DNA of 28,869 nucleotides from an uncultured Azospirillum sp. (lineage in GTDB: Bacteria; Pseudomonadota; Alphaproteobacteria; RF32; CAG-239), in the NCBI GenBank assembly GCA_902489675.1, contig CABUAP010000002.1, positions 1-28,869 of the forward strand, read 5' to 3'. The translations under genes and the position numbers were made by a program. Every line of letters begins with the position of its first letter. Within the stretch, counting starts at the first letter, position 1. The notes under the pieces are model-generated. The model searched no databases. It saw nothing but the letters and a program-made list of their open reading frames with translations, and was not told where the DNA came from. Positions 23,807 through 28,869 of the stretch are shown piece after piece.

Positions 23807-24717
23807 TACATCATCTTTTCCAAAGTGCGTTTAACCGTATAATAAGCCGTCTGCATTGCTACCAGCATCGAAAACAGCGGCAGGCTGCAAATGATTGTCC
23901 ACGCCCCCCACGAGAGTTTGGCCTCGTTGATAATACCGCCCTCAATTTGCTGCGCCAAATGGGCAATGACGAAAATTGTCGGGATGGCAAAAACAACCCC
24001 GATTAAACCGCCCCAAAACCCAAGCACCGCCGTTTTAGCTGCATATTGCTGAGCAATATAAGTATCTTTGGCACCGAGCAAATGCAAAATTTCGATAATA
24101 TCCTTATGCAGTCCCAAACTGGTTTGGGTCGAGTAAAAAATCGCCCCCGAAGTAATGCCGATCACCAGCACCAAAACACTCAACGCCAGCATTTTCAAAC
24201 CGCCGGCAAAATTAATCAGCTTGTTCAGCCACAATTTATGATTATCAAGCGAAGCCTGCGGCGCCACCGTTGCCAGTTTTTCCGCCAAAGTCAGAAAATT
24301 AATTTCGGCATCCGGTTTAAGTTTGACGTCAATCAGCCGCGGCATCGGCAGATTGCCGAGATCCACATCATCGCCCAGCCAGGGCTTCAGCAGCCGTTCC
24401 AGCTGACCGTCGCTCAAGGGAGTGACTTTTTGTGCTTCGGGCATCGCTTCCAGCATTGCCACCGCGCGCTGCTCCTGAATGATCGTTTCATTTTTAGCTT
24501 TAAGCTTATCCACGCCGTTAATCGGAATAATCTGCACCGTGAGCGAACCGAGAATGCTCGAATTCCAGTTCACCAGCATCGAATTAATCGACAGCACCCC
24601 GGCCAACGTTACCGCAAATAAGAAAACGGCGATCGAAATCATCACTTTTAAAAACAAATTGGAAGAATCGGCAGAAAGCGGCAGTTCCCGATGGCGCATA
24701 TTGTTATATTTCAGCAT
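23806..24717 (-). CDS. ftsX: cell division permease FtsX
   Basis: This 303-residue membrane protein has a cytoplasmic N-terminus, one span (about residues 24-46), a periplasmic domain, and three C-terminal spans (~170-190, 220-245, 270-292). That is the FtsX layout. With FtsE it forms an ABC-like complex that activates peptidoglycan hydrolases at the division site. The ATG at 24717 has GGAG six bases upstream; ATGs at 24723 and 24729 are also possible. It overlaps the ftsE end. The periplasmic region (LSVQIIPINGVDKLKAKN-like stretch) is poorly conserved, as usual. Confidence 0.88.
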   Translation of the reverse strand: MLKYNNMRHRELPLSADSSNLFLKVMISIAVFLFAVTLAGVLSINSMLVNWNSSILGSLTVQIIPINGVDKLKAKNETIIQEQRAVAMLEAMPEAQKVTPLSDGQLERLLKPWLGDDVDLGNLPMPRLIDVKLKPDAEINFLTLAEKLATVAPQASLDNHKLWLNKLINFAGGLKMLALSVLVLVIGITSGAIFYSTQTSLGLHKDIIEILHLLGAKDTYIAQQYAAKTAVLGFWGGLIGVVFAIPTIFVIAHLAQQIEGGIINEAKLSWGAWTIICSLPLFSMLVAMQTAYYTVKRTLEKMM

Positions 24718-25408
24718 ATTCATCTCCATCTTCCGGCTTGATGATTGACAAACCGCGGTTTTTGAGGTGAATGGTCGGATAGCGAAACTCCCGAATCAAA
24801 TTTTCATTATGAGTCGCGATCACCACGGTCGTTCCCAATTTATTCAATTCAACAAACAATTTCATCAGTTTGGGCGCAATATCGTTATCAACGTTTCCGG
24901 TCGGTTCGTCGGCCAGCAGCACGTCCGGCCGATTGATCACCGCACGCGCAATGGCCACTCGCTGTTTTTCCCCGCCCGACAAGGTTGAGGTGATGGCCGA
25001 AGTGCTGCGGTCGATCTCCACCCATTTGAGAAGTTCGTTAACCCGTTTGCGGATTTCTTTTTCACTCATTCCGCACACTCTGAGCGGCAGCGCCACATTG
25101 TCAAAAGCGGAAGAATGCTCCAACAGGCGAAAATCCTGAAACACCACGCCGATTCTGCGGCGAAACATGGCCAGCGCATTACGGTTGGCAAAATTGACAT
25201 TGTTGCCAAAAACGCTGACATTGCCGCGACTCGGTTTTTGCGCCAGATACATCATGCTCAAAAGGGACGTTTTGCCGGCACCGCTTTTGCCGGTCAGATA
25301 ATGGAAAGATCCTCTTTCCAGCGACAAGTTGATATTGCTCAGAATTTCCGGTCCGCGTCCGTAGCGGATACCGACATTTTCCATCTCAATGATTGGCGTT
25401 TTGCTCAT
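24704..25408 (-). CDS. ftsE: cell division ATP-binding protein FtsE
   Basis: This 234-residue ABC ATPase partners with FtsX. Walker A TGKSGAGKT (39-47), signature LSGGEKQRVAIARA (about 142) and Walker B VLLADEPTGNVD (about 163) are intact, and the ATPase reads RIGVVFQDFRLL at the Q-loop. I chose the ATG at 25408 (MSKTPIIEMENVGIRYGRG), preceded by AAGGAG at 12-base spacing; the longer open frame upstream has no FtsE-like sequence. It is the first gene of the ftsE-ftsX-DUF218-plsC operon, divergent from the zinc-ribbon gene. Confidence 0.93.
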   Translation of the reverse strand: MSKTPIIEMENVGIRYGRGPEILSNINLSLERGSFHYLTGKSGAGKTSLLSMMYLAQKPSRGNVSVFGNNVNFANRNALAMFRRRIGVVFQDFRLLEHSSAFDNVALPLRVCGMSEKEIRKRVNELLKWVEIDRSTSAITSTLSGGEKQRVAIARAVINRPDVLLADEPTGNVDNDIAPKLMKLFVELNKLGTTVVIATHNENLIREFRYPTIHLKNRGLSIIKPEDGDEYAEI

Positions 25409-25424
25409 TTTGGGCGAATACTCC

Positions 25425-25453
25425 TTGGTTTTTTGATGACTACATACTATAAT
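25425..25453 (+). promoter_or_regulatory. promoter of zinc-ribbon gene, perfect -10
   Basis: TTGGTT (25425-25430) and a perfect TATAAT (25448-25453) are 17 bases apart, giving an mRNA leader of about 75 bases. The ftsE promoter must lie nearby on the other strand but is not clear. Confidence 0.5.
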
Positions 25454-25468
25454 AATATTATCTTTAAT

Positions 25469-25502
25469 AAAATCTTTTTTTCCGGCAATAAAAAGATTTT
25501 TT
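25469..25502. terminator. 11-bp AT-rich hairpin in leader of zinc-ribbon gene
   Basis: AAAATCTTTTT (25469-25479) and AAAAAGATTTT (25490-25500) pair perfectly across a 10-base loop, followed by T-run on the plus strand. Placed between promoter and start codon, it could be an attenuator, or simply end readthrough in either direction. Confidence 0.5.
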
Positions 25503-25534
25503 ACACTAACCATCAGTTTTAGTAAGGAAACAAT

Positions 25535-26338
25535 ATGCTGATACAATGCCCGCAATGCCAAACTGTTTACCGCCTGGAAAGCAAAACGCTGCCGGAAAAC
25601 GGTCTGAAAATGCGCTGTGCCAAATGCCGTCATGTCTGGCGCGCGCTCACGCCCCAAGAAGAAGACCGGGCGCCTGCCGCTGTGTGCAAGCAAGAAAACA
25701 CACCCGCCGCGGAAAACACTGCCGTCGATTCCCTGCCGGATACCAGCGCCTTCCGTTTTGCCTTCCGCCGGGAGGAAAAAAACGAACGAACAACAGAAAG
25801 CGCCCCCGAAACAACCTCAAATCAAAAAACCATCGAGAGAAAAGAATTTCCCCGACTGCGGCAATTCGGAAAAATGACCGCCGCCGCTTTGCTGCTGCTT
25901 TTGCTGACGGCCGCCGGCTGGCATTATCGCAGTCGGCTGGAGCAAATTGCGGAAAAAATCGAGCCCATCAAAGAAAAAACAGAATCCGTGCTGGAACCGT
26001 TACTGCAAACAACTGCCGCTTTTTATCAGGAGATTGAACAGGCTTTTCATGATCCTGAGCCCACTTTAAAAATTAACGGTCTGGTCTGGAACTACGGCAA
26101 TAAAAACGAACCGCCGGTCATCCGCCTGCGCGGCGAAATCGCCAATCCGTCAGAATGGCTGCTCAATATCCCGGTTTTAAAAATTCGCCTGCTCGACCAA
26201 GAGGGCAACCTGCTGCAAGAAACGGAAATGTTCCCCGAACGAAGCATGATAGCCCCGAACTCCAACATCAAACTGGAGGTTACAATCGAACAGCCGCCGG
26301 AAAATGTTAAACAAGTTTCCGCTTATTTTGCAAAATAA
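25535..26338 (+). CDS. zinc-ribbon (MJ0042-type) single-span protein
   Basis: This 267-residue protein has an N-terminal zinc ribbon with four Cys (C5-x2-C8 and C28-x2-C31, in IQCPQCQTVY and RCAKCRHVW), a charged low-complexity linker (about 40-105), one membrane span (about 113-128), and a C-terminal DUF3426-like beta domain (about 175-267) that would be periplasmic. Such proteins are common next to ftsE in alphaproteobacteria; their role is unknown. AAGGA precedes the ATG. The arrangement suggests an envelope or division link, by neighbourhood only. Confidence 0.85.
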   Translation: MLIQCPQCQTVYRLESKTLPENGLKMRCAKCRHVWRALTPQEEDRAPAAVCKQENTPAAENTAVDSLPDTSAFRFAFRREEKNERTTESAPETTSNQKTIERKEFPRLRQFGKMTAAALLLLLLTAAGWHYRSRLEQIAEKIEPIKEKTESVLEPLLQTTAAFYQEIEQAFHDPEPTLKINGLVWNYGNKNEPPVIRLRGEIANPSEWLLNIPVLKIRLLDQEGNLLQETEMFPERSMIAPNSNIKLEVTIEQPPENVKQVSAYFAK

Positions 26339-26346
26339 CGGTATGC

Positions 26347-27321
26347 TTATTTGGCTCGCACATACCATGTGCCGCGAGCCGATCCGCGCCGAATCAGATA
26401 GCCGCCGCGGACAAGAGCGGACAAATGTTTTTTAACCGTATTGATATTGGCGCCGCTTTTTTCGGTGGCCGATTTGAGCGTAACCCGTCCCCGGTTTTCT
26501 GCCAAAGCCAAAATATCGGCGGACAGTTCCGGCAGCTCGTCATAACCACCGGCGGCATGATCATCGGTCTGTTCCGCCAAACGTTTTTGCAAGCGCTGAA
26601 TCGTCCGCAGAAAAAACAACAACCATTCGCCGTAATCGGGCCGCTGAACCGCCAAGCTGTTCTGTACCTGCCGCAAACAACGGTAGTATTCTTCTTTATT
26701 TTCTTCAATCGCCGCTTCAAGCGAAACCAAACGCAGATACCCATACCCCGCTTTTAACAGCAAAAGCAAGGTCAAAGCACGCGCCAAACGGCTGTTTCCG
26801 TCCTGAAACGGATGAATAATCAGAAAATGAACCATAAACAGGGCAATCACCGGCAGCGGATGACAGCCGCGGCTTTCCAGACAACTGCGGGTCCATTCGA
26901 GCAGTTTATGCACCATCTGCGGCGTTTCAAACGGGCTGGCCGTTTCAAAAAAGACGTCAATCGGCCGCCCGTCGATTGTCTTGGAATAAACCGGATTCAA
27001 CCGTTGTTTATACTCTCCTTTTTCACGTTCATCCGTTAAAGAATCTGCCAACAACAGTTTATGCAGTTTTTTAATCGAAGTTTCAAAAAAGCCCATTTCT
27101 CCGTAATGATCGGTAATTTGTTCCAACAACTGCCGATAATTGCGATTCTCGGCCGCATTGGCAATTGCCGATACGCTTTCATTTAAGGCACGTTCTTTTA
27201 AGCGGGCGGCAAGGCTTTCGTCAATACCCCCCTTCCCCCGCCAAACGCCTCTGAACTCGTCAATTGATGAAATGGCACAAAGCACCGGCTGGCTGATAAA
27301 AAGATCTTCGATATTAATCAT
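26347..27321 (-). CDS. Fic-family protein with C-terminal winged helix
   Basis: This 324-residue protein has the Fic core motif HPFQDGNSRLAR (His170, Asp174, Asn176, Arg178, Arg181), so AMP or another nucleotide could be transferred to target proteins. A winged-helix-like domain (VTLKSATEKSGANINTVKKH) sits near residues 278-297. From memory, relatives of this subtype carry an inhibitory (S/T)xxxE(G/N) helix before the core (like SSTRIEG). Here that stretch (ESVSAIANAAENRN, about 48-61) has no such Glu. It may be unregulated or regulated otherwise. The Ser in GNSR is a common variation. GGAG lies 8 bases before the ATG. No antitoxin-like partner gene is next to it. Confidence 0.85.
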   Translation of the reverse strand: MINIEDLFISQPVLCAISSIDEFRGVWRGKGGIDESLAARLKERALNESVSAIANAAENRNYRQLLEQITDHYGEMGFFETSIKKLHKLLLADSLTDEREKGEYKQRLNPVYSKTIDGRPIDVFFETASPFETPQMVHKLLEWTRSCLESRGCHPLPVIALFMVHFLIIHPFQDGNSRLARALTLLLLLKAGYGYLRLVSLEAAIEENKEEYYRCLRQVQNSLAVQRPDYGEWLLFFLRTIQRLQKRLAEQTDDHAAGGYDELPELSADILALAENRGRVTLKSATEKSGANINTVKKHLSALVRGGYLIRRGSARGTWYVRAK

Positions 27322-27352
27322 GTTAGTCTCCGCTAATATCTAATAATAGAAA

Positions 27353-27381
27353 ATATTATCTTTTATTATCCGATTTTGCAA
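27353..27381 (-). promoter_or_regulatory. candidate promoter of Fic gene
   Basis: TTGCAA (27376-27381) and TAATAT (27353-27358) are 17 bases apart on the minus strand. An AT-only inverted repeat ATAATA-TATTAT (27343-27359) overlaps the -10 region and might be an operator. Confidence 0.35.
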
Positions 27382-27394
27382 GGCTATTTTGGGT

Positions 27395-27754
27395 TTACAG
27401 CAGTTTTTCTTGCCACTCTTTTTCCCGAAAACCGTTCAAGACGAAATTTTTACCGACAACCAACGGCCTTTTAACCAGCATCCCATCAGAAGAAAGCAAG
27501 GCAATTTGCTCCGCTTCACTCATCCCGGGCAGCTTATCTTTTAGTTCGAGCGCCTTATATTTCAATCCACTGGTATTAAAAAAACTTTTCAGCGGCTTGC
27601 CGCTTTGCGCAAGCCAGCTTTTCAACTCCTCGGCACTCGGACGCTCTTCGACAATATGCCGCGCCTTAAAATCAACACCGTTTTCCTCCAACCATTTGCG
27701 GGCTTTTTGGCAGGTGGAACATTTGGGATATTCAAGAAACAAAATTTCAGTCAT
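27395..27754 (-). CDS. ArsC/Spx-family thioredoxin-fold protein
   Basis: This 119-residue protein has the ArsC/Spx fold pattern: an N-terminal redox motif PKCSTCQKARKWL (Cys12-x2-Cys15) and a C-terminal KRPLVVG with NGFREKEW. Arsenate reductase activity needs the first Cys. The CxxC form is also found in Spx/YffB-like proteins, which bind RNA polymerase or have unknown roles, so the name arsC is not assigned. GGAGAG lies 8 bases before the ATG. No arsenic-resistance partners are seen; the adjacent Fic gene, in the same direction 73 bases downstream, has its own promoter candidate. Confidence 0.78.
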   Translation of the reverse strand: MTEILFLEYPKCSTCQKARKWLEENGVDFKARHIVEERPSAEELKSWLAQSGKPLKSFFNTSGLKYKALELKDKLPGMSEAEQIALLSSDGMLVKRPLVVGKNFVLNGFREKEWQEKLL

Positions 27755-27831
27755 TTTACATTCTCTCCGATGCGTTTCAATTCAGCATCATACTAAACCG
27801 CTCTGCCGATTCGGGCAATATTTAAAAGAAA

Positions 27832-27859
27832 TGAAGCCCTGTTTTTTAACAGGGCTTCA
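27832..27859 (-). terminator. terminator of GH24-like gene
   Basis: TGAAGCCCTGTT and AACAGGGCTTCA form a perfect 12-bp stem with a 4-base loop just beyond the minus-strand stop at 27862, followed by ATTTCTTTT. Confidence 0.85.
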
Positions 27860-27861
27860 AA

Positions 27862-28869
27862 TCAGATGATATCAATGACACGTCGACTGCTTCCTCGATT
27901 TTGATCAAGAAAACGGTCAACGGTATCCTGATCAAACTTATATGAGTAAAAACCATCCCGATCAGGGCGGCTGCTCATATAATAGTCGGTCAGATTACGA
28001 GAATTGTAGAACCCGGCGGGTTCCAGCTGAAGAATATCTTCCGCCGTCAGATAACCGCAGAAAATAGCCCCTTCAACCCAGCGGCGTTTCAAAAGGCCAT
28101 CAACCTTTTTGCCCGCCGACCGGTAAAATTCCGTCATTTTACGTGCACATTCTTCAGAGGATTCGTTGTCATTCAAGGCTTTTAAAAAAGCACTGGGACG
28201 GCCGTTTCCTCTCTTGTTGGCAAAATTGCCACCGCCGATGTTGTAGATAAACAAACAAGTGGCCAGCATTTCATTTTCAGAGAGCTCCCGATCAACATAT
28301 TGATCGATAACCGGAAACACATAACTGCGCAGATGATATCTGACACAATCCTGAGCCGCTTCTTTGGAAATGCTCTGTCCGGGAGAAACTTTTCTGCCGT
28401 TTGTATAGCCGGTGGTTCCATACCCGATTGTCCATTTGGCTCCGCAAAAATACGAAGTCGGAAAATAATTTTCCACATAGGCAATACAAGCAATCAACTC
28501 GTCTTCCAAACCTTGATAAGTTTTACCGTTCAGACGGACAGCCTCCGTACGGTCAAACAATCGGGAATCAGACTGCGAATAAGCAGGTTCAACGGATTTT
28601 TTATCAATAACAACCTCCGTTTCTGCCGCCATTTTTTTCGCCGCTTTTTCTGCAATATTGACCGCTTCGGGCAATCCCTGATCACACACGGACACTTCTT
28701 TTGTTAAAACCACAACTTCGGCGGCATCCGTGCTATCAACAGAGATAACTATGTTTTCCGCCAACTGTTTTTGATTTTGCGGCATTGATTGAAAGAGTAT
28801 AAATATGTCATCTTGACAGATACATATCAAAACAATCAATACCCCGAGCACATAATATAAATATTTCAT
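27862..28869 (-). CDS. membrane-anchored GH24 lysozyme-like protein
   Basis: This 335-residue protein starts with ATG at the right edge, so an earlier start cannot be excluded. It has an N-terminal membrane anchor (about 3-28), a linker (about 30-115) and a domain like phage lysozymes (GH24). DELIACIAY with Glu124 aligns with the catalytic Glu in HEGLRLKAY. WTIGYGTTGY (146-155) matches WTIGYGHT, and CLFIYNIGGGNF (205-216) matches the FNVG-x-x-x-F helix. The usual Asp after AY is not obvious (YVENYFPTSYFC). It could cut or bind peptidoglycan from the inner membrane side. It is alone on its transcript within the window. No phage genes surround it. Confidence 0.78.
   Translation of the reverse strand: MKYLYYVLGVLIVLICICQDDIFILFQSMPQNQKQLAENIVISVDSTDAAEVVVLTKEVSVCDQGLPEAVNIAEKAAKKMAAETEVVIDKKSVEPAYSQSDSRLFDRTEAVRLNGKTYQGLEDELIACIAYVENYFPTSYFCGAKWTIGYGTTGYTNGRKVSPGQSISKEAAQDCVRYHLRSYVFPVIDQYVDRELSENEMLATCLFIYNIGGGNFANKRGNGRPSAFLKALNDNESSEECARKMTEFYRSAGKKVDGLLKRRWVEGAIFCGYLTAEDILQLEPAGFYNSRNLTDYYMSSRPDRDGFYSYKFDQDTVDRFLDQNRGSSRRVIDII

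Overview
The window looks like the chromosome of a fairly low-GC alphaproteobacterium, probably an uncultured host- or gut-associated lineage. The evidence is gene order and content, not a database match: a leuS-lptE-holA block, an ftsE-ftsX-DUF218-plsC operon with a zinc-ribbon (MJ0042-type) gene divergent from it, Gram-negative envelope genes (LptE, a MacAB-TolC-type exporter), and a bacterial tRNA-Gly with an encoded CCA end. Genes are tightly packed with many 1-26 bp overlaps.

Layout, left to right. At 1-1442 (minus) is the 5' part of a secreted, very cysteine-rich protein that leaves the window. At 1597-6456 (minus) is leuS -> lptE -> holA -> class I methyltransferase. At 6629-10446 (plus) are rsmB, a polytopic membrane protein and a TPR-like protein. 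At 10433-12822 (minus) are a hexapeptide-repeat acyltransferase and glmS. At 12958-14706 (minus) is a divergent DXS-like thiamine-diphosphate enzyme. At 14805-19300 (minus) is a macA-macB-tolC-like efflux operon. At 19538-20668 (plus) is a membrane metallophosphoesterase. At 20740-21057 (minus) is a small membrane protein. At 21205-21714 is tRNA-Gly(GCC) followed by a 197-bp tandem repeat built on the tRNA 3' end and its terminator. At 21951-22406 (plus) is a GtrA-family protein. At 22447-25408 (minus) is ftsE-ftsX-DUF218-plsC. At 25535-26338 (plus) is the zinc-ribbon protein. At 26347-28869 (minus) are a Fic protein, an ArsC/Spx-like protein and a membrane-anchored GH24 lysozyme-like protein.

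Most of the window is housekeeping (translation, replication, envelope building, division). The unusual parts are as follows. (i) holA is broken by a 40-bp insertion flanked by a perfect 10-bp direct repeat; removing it restores a 339-residue protein, and the insert reads in another frame as a PDZ-domain-like peptide. (ii) The tolC-like gene has a one-base frameshift that cuts off its conserved C-terminus. (iii) A 16-bp motif is shared by the two control regions bracketing the efflux operon. (iv) A tandem tRNA-derived repeat lies next to tRNA-Gly. (v) The DXS-like enzyme and the Fic protein have altered key residues. (vi) The cysteine-rich protein carries a recurring CxCxxxY motif. I saw no CRISPR array, transposase or complete phage. 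No previously undescribed system can be claimed with confidence; the holA insertion and the tRNA-derived array are the best candidates for follow-up.
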